A stretch of DNA of 64,000 nt from Catellatospora methionotrophica (GTDB lineage Bacteria; Actinomycetota; Actinomycetes; Mycobacteriales; Micromonosporaceae). Positions within the stretch are counted from its first letter, which is position 1; each line of letters begins with the position of its first letter. The DNA lies in NCBI RefSeq assembly GCF_011297335.1, contig NZ_JAAOTJ010000010.1:62001-126000 (forward strand). The letters run 5' to 3'. Below, piece by piece: positions 1-7,894 of this stretch. The notes below the pieces were generated by a model. That model was not told where the DNA came from, did not search any database, and was given only the letters and a program-made list of their open reading frames with translations. A program made the translations under genes and the position numbers.

Positions 1-321
1 ATCACCGGGTACGGGTCGACGAACATCTACAGCCGCCCCGTCGAGGACGCGCTCGTCGCGCACCCGCAGGTCCGCGCGGCAGCGGTCATCGGGGTTCCGG
101 CCGACGACACCGGTGAGGCCGTGCACGCATATGTGGTGCCCGAGCCCGGTGCCGACCTCAGTCCCGACGAGCTGCGCGGGTTCGTCATCGGGGAACTCAA
201 CGAGATGTGGGCGCCGCGGACCATCGAGTTCGTCGACGATCTGCCGCTGACCGCGATGGGGAAGGTCGACAAGAAGGCGCTGCGGGCGCGGTACCTGGCG
301 TCGGCCCCGGCAACGGCGTGA
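1..321 (+). CDS. Acyl-CoA synthetase / AMP-binding enzyme, C-terminal end (partial)
   Basis: Only the last 106 residues are in the window; the reading frame is open from base 1. The piece is the small C-terminal domain of an adenylate-forming enzyme (AMP-binding superfamily), which activates a carboxylic acid as acyl-AMP and passes it to CoA or a carrier. Visible are the hinge-side ITGYGSTNIYSRPVE segment, where the canonical form is GGENIYPxEVE, the VIGVPADDTGEAVHAYVV strand, and the A10-type motif LTAMGKVDKKALR, whose lysine is the usual catalytic residue. The stop overlaps the start of the downstream MFS gene (GTGA), so the two are probably translationally coupled and the exporter may handle a product of this enzyme. 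The substrate cannot be told from this fragment. Confidence 0.85.
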   Translation: MTGYGSTNIYSRPVEDALVAHPQVRAAAVIGVPADDTGEAVHAYVVPEPGADLSPDELRGFVIGELNEMWAPRTIEFVDDLPLTAMGKVDKKALRARYLASAPATA

Positions 322-1835
322 CCGCCGAGGCCGTCGCCCGCCGTCGTGGCGGGCTCGTCGGCGTGCTGGTCGCCGAGGCGATCTCGCAGGTCGGCACGAA
401 GATGACGTTCGTGGCCCTGCCGTGGCTCGTGCTCGTCGAAACCGGCAGCCCGACGATGATGGGCCTGGTCGCGGCTGCGGAGATGGTGCCGTACGTGGCG
501 GCGGGGGTGCTCGGGGCACCGTGGATCGACCGGCTCGGGGCCTGGCGGGTCACCGTCGACGCCGACCTGCTCAGCGCGGTGGCACTGATGGGGATCGTGC
601 TCGGGTATCGGGACCTCGGGTTCGGGGCGCTGCTCGTGCTCGTGGCGATCGCCGGTGGGCTCCGAGGGCTCAGTGACCGGGCGCGGGCGGTGCTGCTGCG
701 GCCGATGATCGAGCTGGCGGGAGCGGAGACGGCACGGGTCACCGGGTTCTATGACGGGATCGGGCGGTTGACCACGCTGATCGGTGCGCCGGTCGGTGGG
801 CTGCTCATCGCGTGGACTGATCCGTTGACGGTGATGGGGGTGGACGCTGCCACGTTCGCGGCGTCCGGGCTGATCGTCGCTGCGCTGGTGCGGATGCCGG
901 AGCCCGCAGCGGTGGCGGAGCCTGCCGGGGCTCGGGAGTCCTACCTGGAGTCGCTGCGGGGTGGGTTCACGTACTTGAAGTACGACCGGCTGATCCTCGG
1001 GGTGCTGGTCATGCTGTTCGTCAGCAACCTGGCGACGCAGGCGCACCAGGTGGTGTTCGTGCCGCTGTGGGTCAGCGAGCGGCTGGGGACGCCGGCAGGG
1101 CTGGGGGTGGTGTTCGGGTCGTTCGCGCTGGGGGCGGTGCTCGGGAACATCGCGTTCACGGCCATGGCGAAGAGGCTGCCCCGGTATTGGACGTTGACCG
1201 CTGGATACCTGGTGGGCGGGGCGCCTCGGATGCTGGTGCTGGCGTTCACGGATTCGCTGCCCGTGGTGGTGACGGTGTTGTTCCTGTCGGGGGTCGGGCT
1301 GGCGGCGGTGAACCCGATCATCGGGGCGGTGCTGTATCAGCGGGTGCCGGTGGCGTATCAGGCGCGGGTGTTCGGGCTGGCGGCGGGGAGCCTGGTCGGC
1401 GGGTGGCTCGCTAAAGACGTAGGTCTTACTGCGGGTCTGATGGCGTGCGGGCTCATTTTGCTCGCTGCGACGCTTGGCCCGGTGTTCGGGTATCGCACTT
1501 GGCGGCAACTCGACGACACCGAGTCGGTGTTCGAGGTGCCGGTGCTGGGGCCTTCGTTAGCGGTGACGCTTGCCTACACAGGAGGCGCGTGGTGGATAAA
1601 GGCTAACCAGGGTCGGGTAAGACTGGGAGCGCCACGACAACTCGATGCTGGTATAGCGCTGGGCGCTCTGGAGGCGTTGGCACCTGCCGAGGCGTACCTC
1701 GTTGCAGAGCGCATCGTTGCAGGCCAACGCGAGGAAGCCCGCACTGAGGCTGATCGGCTGCGAACCCTGATCATGGATGCAACGGTTAGGCTCAATCAGG
1801 TGGAAGAGGCCATAGCAGGGTTGCAAGATCAATAA
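318..1835 (+). CDS. MFS transporter (DHA3/EntS-like exporter) with atypical C-terminal end
   Basis: A 505-residue membrane transporter of the major facilitator superfamily. The GTG start at 318 overlaps the previous stop by four bases (GTGA). The N-terminal half is typical: EAISQVGTKMTFVALPWLVL and PYVAAGVLGAPWIDRLG, followed by alternating hydrophobic helices and a long central loop around residue 200. The end is odd. After VPVAYQARVFGLAAG the protein jumps to SLVGGWLAKDVGLTAGLMA; relatives I recall have about 20 more residues there, so part of helix 11 seems lost. A roughly 100-residue tail without helices follows, rich in Ala, Glu, Arg and Gln and ending in a probable coiled coil. Base use becomes less GC-rich from about 1420. 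I infer recombination or a deletion at the edge of the accessory island; activity of the product is uncertain. Confidence 0.75.
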   Translation: MTAEAVARRRGGLVGVLVAEAISQVGTKMTFVALPWLVLVETGSPTMMGLVAAAEMVPYVAAGVLGAPWIDRLGAWRVTVDADLLSAVALMGIVLGYRDLGFGALLVLVAIAGGLRGLSDRARAVLLRPMIELAGAETARVTGFYDGIGRLTTLIGAPVGGLLIAWTDPLTVMGVDAATFAASGLIVAALVRMPEPAAVAEPAGARESYLESLRGGFTYLKYDRLILGVLVMLFVSNLATQAHQVVFVPLWVSERLGTPAGLGVVFGSFALGAVLGNIAFTAMAKRLPRYWTLTAGYLVGGAPRMLVLAFTDSLPVVVTVLFLSGVGLAAVNPIIGAVLYQRVPVAYQARVFGLAAGSLVGGWLAKDVGLTAGLMACGLILLAATLGPVFGYRTWRQLDDTESVFEVPVLGPSLAVTLAYTGGAWWIKANQGRVRLGAPRQLDAGIALGALEALAPAEAYLVAERIVAGQREEARTEADRLRTLIMDATVRLNQVEEAIAGLQDQ

Positions 1836-1990
1836 ACAATCGTGCGCGTAGCAACGGCTGTCCCCAGGGATGTGAACACGTCCGGCTACCTGGATGGAAT
1901 CGTGAAGCCCGGATTGGGCGCGCGGCTCAGGATGGCGCTAACTGTTGTCGGCTTTTGAGTCTCGTTCGCGCGCAGCCGAGCTCAGCTCCA

Positions 1991-2004
1991 GACATTTAAA
2001 TGTC
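1991..2004. promoter_or_regulatory. Perfect 14-bp palindrome
   Basis: GACATTTAAATGTC, perfectly self-complementary and AT-rich in a GC-rich replicon. It could be an operator for a dimeric regulator or part of an RNA structure. No regulator in the window is clearly linked to it. Confidence 0.35.
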
Positions 2005-2350
2005 ACCAGCTTGCCATAGGAAGCATTCCACCAACTAGGCCGTCTGTTGTAGATCGACTGCGTCTGCTGCTCTCCAGTACTCCGTACTCAACTTGCAGTT
2101 TCGTCAGCGAGCATTGCATGCGGGGCCGGCCAGCGCTCGCCGATCAGAGGCCGGAACTGTTCGGCAAATGTCGACACTTCGTAGACCAGGCTAATCATGG
2201 GCACCTAGAACGCGAACGAGGCGGCCGTGGCGATGTGGGGTAGGCCAAAAGAACAATTCGGCTCATTCGTTCAGCCAGATTGCGGCCCGGCATCCAGGTT
2301 GCCGCTTCCTAAGGGCCTCCGAACTCAGTAGATTGTGGAGCTCTGCCCAT

Positions 2351-2357
2351 TGGAGGA
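2351..2357 (+). promoter_or_regulatory. Ribosome binding site that sets the RT start
   Basis: TGGAGGA, part of a GGAGGAGA run that ends a few bases before the GTG at 2363. It is the strongest Shine-Dalgarno match in the region and decides against the in-frame upstream TTG. Confidence 0.7.
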
Positions 2358-2362
2358 GAATC

Positions 2363-3982
2363 GTGCCATCAGTCGGTCGAGCAGCCATCGAGCGAGCAGT
2401 ATTAAACGTCGCGAACCGAGGCGACACTGACGTGTTCCCGTATCCAATCGAGAATCACGTGTTTCACGATCGCGCCAATGAGATATCAGATTTAATTGAG
2501 AAGATGTCGGTCGACTTTAACGGATCCCTCGACCGGATTCCTCTTGCAAGTTATTCATGCCTTGCTCCGATTGGCTATACTGGCTATAGATGGGCAACGC
2601 CGATTGACCCTTTGTGGAACGCCTATCTCTTATCTCTCGTACTATCACTAGCGCCCAAGATCGAGGCGGCTAGAATAGATCCGGCAGAACAAACTGTATT
2701 TTCCTACCGATATGACGACACCTCGTTGTCGGGGGTCTTCGAGATCGACGGTTGGGGTAAGTTTCAAGAGCGCTGCTACGAGCTAGCCAGTCAGCACGCC
2801 TACATCGTCAGCGTCGATATAGCTGATTTCTATTCGCGCATCTACCATCATCGGCTTGACAATGCCCTGCGTGAGGTGGACGACTCTGGTCTCACTCGTA
2901 CCAAGCAGATCATCGCCATTTTAACAAAATTGAGCAACGGCACGTCCTACGGACTCCCGGTAGGCGGAAATGCGGCTCGTTTGCTTTCCGAACTCGTGCT
3001 GAATCGCGTTGACAGGCTACTGATGGCCGACCCGCACCTTGGAGAGTTCTGTCGGTACGCAGATGATTACCGGTTCTTTGTCAAGGATCTTCAGTCAGCA
3101 CACCGGTGCATCGGAATGCTTTCAGAGAAATTAATGAGGAACGAAGGGTTTTCGCTGCAAAAGGCCAAGACCCGGATCATGACCTCCGCCGAGTATCAAC
3201 TCGTCACAGAGCCTAATCAAATTGCGGAACCAGGTGGACCCGGCAAGTTTCTGGGCCTCAGACTCCACTTCGATCCCTACTCTACCACCGCAGTCGAAGA
3301 CTACGAGAGAATGATGGCTCAGGTCGCAGAGTTCGACATTCTCGGCCTGCTGCGCGAGGAGATCACCAAGGGAAGAGTACATGTTGCGCTTACTAAGAAG
3401 CTCGTTGGTGCGCTGCGTTATTTAGACGAATCGAGTCGGATTCAGGCAGTTGTTTCTCTGCTCGACAACATCGACACCCTGGCGCCAGTCGTACCTCAAG
3501 TGATGCTCTCAATCCGTCAATGTCTCGACGATACTCGTGATATAGGTGCTATAAACTCGATCCACCGTGCGATTAGGCAGCTGATTACTGATGGCCATTA
3601 TATAGCTAAGAACGACCTTAACCTGTCCTACATGGTGCGGGTTCTGGCCTCCCATCACTCCGTAGAAAACGAGCGCCTGCTAATTCGCTTGTACGATGAG
3701 CCGCATGGTTACGGGACTCAGTCAGCCCCCAACATTCAACGCGATGTCATGCTAACTCTTGCGAAATGGGATGTTAGGTACTGGCTTAGCGAAAGGAAGC
3801 ATTCCTTTGGCGTAGATCACGCTTGGGTTAGAAGGGCGTTCCGGCTTAGTAGCTATCGCCTAGGCGACGAGGGAAGGCATTGGCGGGGAGCAAACAGGGT
3901 GCCTGTCGATACTCTGGATGCTATAGCCCAGGACTGGGCGGCGGCACGCTCGGCAAGTCCCGCCTGGGTGATTCCGGTATGA
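2363..3982 (+). CDS. Reverse transcriptase of the unknown-group / defence type (YADD)
   Basis: A 539-residue RNA-directed DNA polymerase. The GTG start at 2363 is chosen because a strong GGAGGAG lies five bases upstream; an in-frame TTG at 2333 lacks this. An N-terminal block with GDTDVFPYPIENH (about residue 20) comes before the fingers. Motif A is VDIADFY (D152 and D155), motif B is GLPVGGNAAR (197-206), motif C is YADD (232-235, both aspartates present), and QKAKTRIM follows as motif D. The last 220 or so residues are helical and repeat-like, resembling the alpha-solenoid tail of UG/Abi reverse transcriptases, and end with SYRLGDEGRHWRG. There is no maturase or endonuclease domain, which argues against a group II intron, and no retron msr/msd was seen. 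GC is near 50 percent in places (31 of 60 in 2401-2460) and TTA leucine codons occur, signs of transfer. It overlaps the nuclease-like gene by ATGA. The UG class is not assigned. Confidence 0.88.
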   Translation: MPSVGRAAIERAVLNVANRGDTDVFPYPIENHVFHDRANEISDLIEKMSVDFNGSLDRIPLASYSCLAPIGYTGYRWATPIDPLWNAYLLSLVLSLAPKIEAARIDPAEQTVFSYRYDDTSLSGVFEIDGWGKFQERCYELASQHAYIVSVDIADFYSRIYHHRLDNALREVDDSGLTRTKQIIAILTKLSNGTSYGLPVGGNAARLLSELVLNRVDRLLMADPHLGEFCRYADDYRFFVKDLQSAHRCIGMLSEKLMRNEGFSLQKAKTRIMTSAEYQLVTEPNQIAEPGGPGKFLGLRLHFDPYSTTAVEDYERMMAQVAEFDILGLLREEITKGRVHVALTKKLVGALRYLDESSRIQAVVSLLDNIDTLAPVVPQVMLSIRQCLDDTRDIGAINSIHRAIRQLITDGHYIAKNDLNLSYMVRVLASHHSVENERLLIRLYDEPHGYGTQSAPNIQRDVMLTLAKWDVRYWLSERKHSFGVDHAWVRRAFRLSSYRLGDEGRHWRGANRVPVDTLDAIAQDWAAARSASPAWVIPV

Positions 3983-4650
3983 TTTCGGTTCGCCGCTTTT
4001 CACTCCAAGCATCATTATGGCGGCAGCACGCGCCGATGATGGAACAGTTGGTACGTTGGATCAACCTCCATGAAACGTCCTATGGGCGCCAAGTGATGGT
4101 TCAAAATCACCCGAACAGGAACGCCCTCATAGCTGAAACGGCGTTCCGGCGAGCTGCTGTAGAAGCTCCGCTCTTCGAAGAGAACTTAGACGCTGAAGTC
4201 AAGGCCAGCGAAATGCTAGCACTACTACCAAGAGGTCAATTCGGCGATCTTCCATTAACGCGCTCCGAGCGCACTGAGACAACTCTAGTGCAGCAGAACA
4301 TACAACTATATTGTGGTAATTTGGCCGATCCGAAGTTTTTCTACTCTGTGCCTGGCTGCGGGATTGTTGACGCGGCCTTTGGTGACATTAAGGATGAAGG
4401 TCACCTAGCTGAGATAAAAGCAGTAACACGGCCCTTTAGGTCAACAGACATTCGCCAGCTTTTAACATATTCGGCAATGCTTTATGCATCCGGCAGATCG
4501 GTAGACAGATTGAGTCTTTATAACCCTCGCCGGGCTCGACTATTCACAACGACATTGAATGAAGTGTCGTTTAGCGTCGGAGGACGCTCTGGCAGCGAAC
4601 TGATGCAGGACCTCATCGACAGCATGGTCGGCATGCAGGTATCCGTATGA
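3979..4650 (+). CDS. PD-(D/E)XK nuclease-like protein coupled to the reverse transcriptase
   Basis: A 223-residue protein whose ATG at 3979 overlaps the RT stop (ATGA), so the two are almost certainly translated together. The C-terminal half carries the layout of a PD-(D/E)XK nuclease: D131 in GIVDAAFGDI, E145-I-K147 in HLAEIKAV, then Q160 and Y164 in RQLLTYSAML, the QxxxY motif seen in RecB-like nucleases. The N-terminal half (RRFSLQASLWRQHAP and on) is unrecognised and may be a recognition or partner-binding domain. There is no transmembrane segment. Composition matches the RT and differs from the rest of the window, so both arrived together. Family knowledge: such folds cut DNA or RNA in restriction and defence systems. 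The role with an RT is inference; it could process the cDNA, act as the effector, or be a catalytically retired structural partner. Confidence 0.7.
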   Translation: MISVRRFSLQASLWRQHAPMMEQLVRWINLHETSYGRQVMVQNHPNRNALIAETAFRRAAVEAPLFEENLDAEVKASEMLALLPRGQFGDLPLTRSERTETTLVQQNIQLYCGNLADPKFFYSVPGCGIVDAAFGDIKDEGHLAEIKAVTRPFRSTDIRQLLTYSAMLYASGRSVDRLSLYNPRRARLFTTTLNEVSFSVGGRSGSELMQDLIDSMVGMQVSV

Positions 4651-4951
4651 ACTGAACGCCGTAACCGTGCGAGCGAGCACATCGCAAGGGGAATGAGCGA
4701 CGTCACGACTCATGGTCGTGCTTCTGCGGTTTACCGCCGTCGGTGTTTGAGTGCGACCGTCACGTGCTGCACCGCGTCGCCCGACCGCCCACTGGGGTGG
4801 CCAACAGCTAGCGCGCATAATTGGGTATTGCTACTTCGATTGAGTACGTGAGATTAGCGCTGGCGGTCGACGAGCACTCTTTCGATCGGCGGCGCGGCTA
4901 CGGACCGTCGGGTGACAGACCCACTGGGCCACGTGGCCTTCGCAGTTCCAC
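4651..4951. other. Intergenic stretch after the RT-nuclease pair
   Basis: About 300 bases with no coding frame I can support and no clear terminator. Composition climbs back toward the GC-rich average. No attachment-site repeat, tRNA or integrase was found that would mark the end of the transferred segment. Confidence 0.4.
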
Positions 4952-5176
4952 TCAGGTCAGATGGGTTGGTGCATCGAGACCAGAGGCTCCTTTTAGCTCT
5001 CGCACTGCCCGTAACACTCGTTGCTTGTGCTCGTAGCACAAGGCGGACGTTGGCTGGCCGCAGTTGCCACACCATGTGATCGGTACACCGGCCGGTTCAC
5101 GGGTTCGGCGCGGACGAGTCAGTACCCCGATCAGGAGCCCGGCGATGAGCCCGGCGACGGCGCTCAGGACGAACAT
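4952..5176 (-). CDS. Small single-pass membrane protein with CxxC motif
   Basis: A 74-residue product starting MFVLSAVAGLIAGLLIGVL, one N-terminal membrane helix followed by a basic stop-transfer stretch RPRRTR. The soluble part has WCGNCGQPTSALCYEH, a Cys-x2-Cys and a later Cys-x2-His arrangement that could hold a metal. The ATG at 5176 has an AAGAAGG ribosome site about six bases upstream; a longer in-frame reading to 5242 lacks support. Function unknown. It faces away from the GntR gene and lies next to another small gene on the same strand, so both may be accessory genes of a mobile or plasmid-derived segment. Confidence 0.55.
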   Translation of the reverse strand: MFVLSAVAGLIAGLLIGVLTRPRRTREPAGVPITWCGNCGQPTSALCYEHKQRVLRAVRELKGASGLDAPTHLT

Positions 5177-5248
5177 GTGTTGCCTTCTTTCCGAGGTGGG
5201 TGCCGGGACGGTCGGGGTGCGAGCCATGGGCCGTCCCGGCACCGGCTC

Positions 5249-5503
5249 CTACAGTGGTCCGCCGTCCCTGCTCAAGCAGGGCTGGTCAAGCGGTGACGGC
5301 ACCTGTGTGCCGAGATGGCCGACAACGCGCGCGGCGGCCTGCTCGGCGTGTTCGAGAAGCGTGCGCAGCGGTGAGTACGCCACCTTGTTAGCGAGTTTGC
5401 GAGCGGTGTCCGCCTGGTCGAGTCCAGCGACAAGCACGCGGGCCTGTTCGAGGGCGCGAAGAACGGTCTGCATTTCGTTCGCAAGGTCCACTGGACTGCT
5501 CAT
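5249..5503 (-). CDS. Small helical hypothetical protein
   Basis: 84 residues, no membrane segment, largely helical with heptad-like spacing (LANEMQTVLRALEQARVLVAGL and LLEHAEQAA), so probably a coiled-coil dimer. The ATG at 5503 has GAGGAG six bases upstream. It is divergent from the GntR regulator and shares its control region with it, a common arrangement for genes repressed by that regulator. I do not recognise the family. Confidence 0.6.
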   Translation of the reverse strand: MSSPVDLANEMQTVLRALEQARVLVAGLDQADTARKLANKVAYSPLRTLLEHAEQAAARVVGHLGTQVPSPLDQPCLSRDGGPL

Positions 5504-5549
5504 GGCGACTCCTCGTCGATCTATGATCGACCGGCTGTGACATCAGATT

Positions 5550-5602
5550 GGTAATTACCTTTGCATTGTCCTCTTTGGTTGGTCAAGGGTTGCCGCTAGA
5601 TT
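5550..5602 (+). promoter_or_regulatory. Control region between divergent small gene and GntR gene
   Basis: A 10-bp palindrome GGTAATTACC (5550-5559) is a candidate operator for the UTRA-type GntR protein encoded just downstream. A plausible promoter for that gene is TTGGTT (5575-5580) and TAGATT (5597-5602) with a 16-base spacer. Read by eye only. Confidence 0.35.
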
Positions 5603-5636
5603 GGTTAGGACGTTTTCGGATGAGGGGTGGGTCGAC

Positions 5637-6422
5637 GTGCCGGGCCAGCCGAAGTACCAGCGAATCGCAGAACAACTGCGCCGCCAGATCGACGACGGTG
5701 GGCTGCCACCTGGTGCGAAGCTGCCCACGGAGGAAGAGCTCCAAGCTGCATACGGGGTGTCTCGTCCGACGGTGAGAGACGCGACCGACGTGCTACAAGC
5801 GGCTGGGCTGGTTGAACGCCGCCCAGGGCGTGGTGGTGGCGTGTTCGTCCGTGAGCAGGTGATGATCGAGGCCTACGCGTGGCGCGATGACCAGCCGATG
5901 AGCACCACCTCAGAGGCTGATCTCTTCTTCCGCACGGTGCGCGAACAGGGGCATGAGCCCAGCCAGGAGTTTTCCACTCGGGTCGAGCCGATGCCGGCTG
6001 ATTACGCTGCTCTGCTGCACGTCGACGTGGGTAGTACGGCTGCCGTGCGCCGATGTCTGCGTCTCGTCGACGGTGTGCCGCATTCGATCCAGGACTCGTG
6101 GTATCCACAGTGGTTGTGTGAGAAGGTTCCGCAGCTGTTCAGCCCGCACAACATCGCCCAGGGGACGACCAAACTGCTGAGGGAGCGTGGCTACCACCAG
6201 GTTGCCGCGCTGACCACGACCAGCGCCCGTATGCCCACCCCGGTCGAGGCCGTGCTGTTGCAGATCCCCGTCGTGGCGGGTACACCGGTCTTGCACAACG
6301 TGCTGACCGGCTACACCGCTGATCGGCCGCTGCGCATCTCAGCGGCTGTGTTCGCAGCGGACAAGGTCCGGCTGATCTCGGCTCACGGCGACATCGAAAC
6401 CATCGCCAGGCTCCGTCGATGA
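5637..6422 (+). CDS. GntR family regulator with UTRA ligand domain (HutC subfamily)
   Basis: A 261-residue transcription factor. Residues 1-70 form the winged helix of the GntR family (KYQRIAEQLRRQIDDG, LPPGAKLPTEEELQAAYGVS, SRPTVRDATDVLQAAGLVER, then the wing GRGGGVFV). The rest is a UTRA small-molecule-binding domain. The GTG at 5637 is preferred, with GAGGGG about nine bases upstream; an in-frame GTG at 5631 and TTG at 5601 are alternatives. Its stop overlaps the GNAT start (ATGA). UTRA-type GntR regulators paired with small genes also occur on integrative elements of actinomycetes (KorSA-like), but no plasmid replication or transfer gene is visible, so the ligand and target are unknown. 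Confidence 0.85.
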   Translation: MPGQPKYQRIAEQLRRQIDDGGLPPGAKLPTEEELQAAYGVSRPTVRDATDVLQAAGLVERRPGRGGGVFVREQVMIEAYAWRDDQPMSTTSEADLFFRTVREQGHEPSQEFSTRVEPMPADYAALLHVDVGSTAAVRRCLRLVDGVPHSIQDSWYPQWLCEKVPQLFSPHNIAQGTTKLLRERGYHQVAALTTTSARMPTPVEAVLLQIPVVAGTPVLHNVLTGYTADRPLRISAAVFAADKVRLISAHGDIETIARLRR

Positions 6423-6979
6423 TCATTCGGCGTGCGCGGTTGCGAGACATCGACACCATCCTCGACTGGCGCACTCAGCGCGCGGCCTGGCTGGCTGAAC
6501 GCGGCCAGGCTCAGTGGCAGACGCCATGGCCTCGCTCGGCGGTGGCTGCGGCGATCCAAGCGGGCCAGACATGGCTGGTCTGGGACGATGACGTACCGGC
6601 GGGTTCGATCACGCTGGCTGCGTTCACCGACCTCGACGGGCTGTGGAAGTCCGACCGAACACCGGACGCGGACGCCATCTGGCATCCGATCGACGATCCA
6701 GTCAACGCTCTCTACGCCTCGAAGATGATGGTTCCTCTCGGATACTCCGGTGCAGGACTGGGTTCCGAACTGCTGGACTGGGCCGCAGGAAGCGCCTATG
6801 ACGCTGGGGTCCTCTGGTTGCGTCTTGACGCCTGGACTAGCAACACCGACCTACACGCGTACTACACAGGGCTCGGCTTCGAACACGTCCGCACCGTTAC
6901 CAGCCGTGTGTCTGGTGCCTGCTTCCAGCGCCCAGCTCAGCCTTATCGCGGAACACGTCTCAAAGAAGATTGGTCATGA
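6419..6979 (+). CDS. GNAT family N-acetyltransferase
   Basis: 186 residues with the GNAT fold. The opening MIIRRARLRDIDTILDWR is the usual first strand and helix, and MMVPLGYSGAGLGSELLDWA carries the acetyl-CoA-binding motif A in a Q/RxxGxG/A-like form. LHAYYTGLGFEHVRT is the C-terminal motif B. The substrate cannot be predicted. It is coupled by ATGA to the GntR gene before it and to a tiny ORF after it, so the three form one transcript probably under GntR control. Confidence 0.85.
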   Translation: MIIRRARLRDIDTILDWRTQRAAWLAERGQAQWQTPWPRSAVAAAIQAGQTWLVWDDDVPAGSITLAAFTDLDGLWKSDRTPDADAIWHPIDDPVNALYASKMMVPLGYSGAGLGSELLDWAAGSAYDAGVLWLRLDAWTSNTDLHAYYTGLGFEHVRTVTSRVSGACFQRPAQPYRGTRLKEDWS

Positions 6980-7089
6980 CGCCTCTACCGGTGGACCTCA
7001 AGCTGTTCGGCTGGCACCTCGACGCGCGGGTGCTCGACTTCCTCATGCGCACCCACGCCGTGCTGGACGTCGACGAGTACGGCGGCTGA
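6976..7089 (+). CDS. Short ORF of 37 residues coupled to the GNAT gene
   Basis: The ATG at 6976 overlaps the GNAT stop by ATGA, the same junction type as the gene before. The product begins MTPLPVDLKLFGWHLDARV and ends in an acidic stretch. It has no recognised domain. It may be a real small protein or the remaining front of a longer gene cut at the island edge, because the neighbouring core gene begins 60 bases later on the other strand. Confidence 0.4.
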   Translation: MTPLPVDLKLFGWHLDARVLDFLMRTHAVLDVDEYGG

Positions 7090-7150
7090 CCCACCGGGCA
7101 GGGCTGCGGTGCCCACCAGCGCGTTCCTTGGCGGGCACCGCAACGAACTG

Positions 7151-7894
7151 CTAGATCGCGAACCCGCCGTCGGCGTCGATCGTCGCACCAGTGACGTAAC
7201 GGCTGTCGTCGCGGGCGAGGAACGCGACCGCTGCCGCGATGTCGGCCGGTGCGCCGTAGCGCCCGACAGCCGTGAAGCCCTTGATCACTTCGGCGTACGG
7301 GCCGTCGGCCGGGTTCGCGTCCGTGTCGGTCGGACCGGGGTGGACCAGGTTCACCGTGATCCCACGCGGCCCCAGTTCACGACCGAGCCCCTTGGTCAGC
7401 CCGATCAGAGCCGTCTTGCTCATCGCATACAGGCTGTGGCCGGGGAACGTCGTCCGCTGTGCGACGTTGCTGCCGATGTTGATGATCCGGCCGCCGTTGA
7501 CCATGTGCCCGGCGGCCGCTCTGGCGGCGACGAACGGCGCGCGGACGTTGACGGCGACGGTCAGATCGAAGTCGGCCACGCCGAGGTCTTCGACCGGCCC
7601 GGTGAGGTAGATCCCCGCGTTGTTGACGAGGATGTCGAGCCGCCCGAACTCGGCCGCGACCTGGTCGACCGCCGCGGTGAGCGCGGCCGTGTCGGCACTG
7701 TCGGCCCGCACGGCCAGCGCGCGGCGTCCAGCGGCCTTGATCTGCTCGACCACCTGTTCCGCCCGGTCGGCGTTCTGCTGGTACGTCAGTGCCACGTCGG
7801 CACCGTCCTCGGCCAGGCGCAACGCGACCGCCGCCCCGATGCCCCTGCTGCCACCCGTAACCAATGCCACTTTTCCGTCAAGAACTCTGCTCAT
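7151..7894 (-). CDS. SDR family oxidoreductase (3-oxoacyl-ACP reductase-like)
   Basis: 247 residues, the size of a classical short-chain dehydrogenase. It has the NAD(P)-binding TGGSRGIG near the N-terminus, NNAG (structural motif), IGSN with the catalytic serine, and YAMSK with catalytic Tyr and Lys, followed by the typical GRELGPRGITVNLVHPGPTDTD. The ATG at 7894 begins MSRVLDGKVALVTGG; a longer frame upstream has no family similarity. It probably reduces a carbonyl with NADPH in the cytoplasm; the substrate is unknown. It lies divergent from the DUF4331 gene. Confidence 0.9.
   Translation of the reverse strand: MSRVLDGKVALVTGGSRGIGAAVALRLAEDGADVALTYQQNADRAEQVVEQIKAAGRRALAVRADSADTAALTAAVDQVAAEFGRLDILVNNAGIYLTGPVEDLGVADFDLTVAVNVRAPFVAARAAAGHMVNGGRIINIGSNVAQRTTFPGHSLYAMSKTALIGLTKGLGRELGPRGITVNLVHPGPTDTDANPADGPYAEVIKGFTAVGRYGAPADIAAAVAFLARDDSRYVTGATIDADGGFAI

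Larger units (their letters stand above)
1836..2362. other. 527-base non-coding stretch upstream of the reverse transcriptase
   Basis: No convincing coding frame in either strand. GC is lower than in flanking core genes. It holds a perfect 14-bp palindrome (1991-2004) and a short stem pairing CCGGCC near 2125 with GGCCGG near 2150. Several defence reverse transcriptases have a structured non-coding RNA next to the RT gene, so this is the place to look for one; nothing in the sequence proves it. Confidence 0.4.

Noticed and set aside
27-1508. Long open frame of 493 codons on the minus strand over the MFS gene.
   Set aside because: Product is Arg/Pro/His-rich, typical of an antisense shadow of a GC-rich gene; the plus-strand MFS motifs are clear.
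2088-2198. A 36-residue minus-strand ORF beginning MISLVYEVSTFAEQFRP in the RT leader, with protein-like sequence continuing upstream past an in-frame TAG.
   Set aside because: It may be a relic of an older gene, but no ribosome site or recognisable family supports it, and the frame is too short to call.
2363-3982. Group II intron or retron origin for the RT.
   Set aside because: No maturase X domain or HNH endonuclease in the protein, no intron domain V-like hairpin seen after it, and no clear msr/msd pattern; the helical tail fits UG/Abi RTs better.
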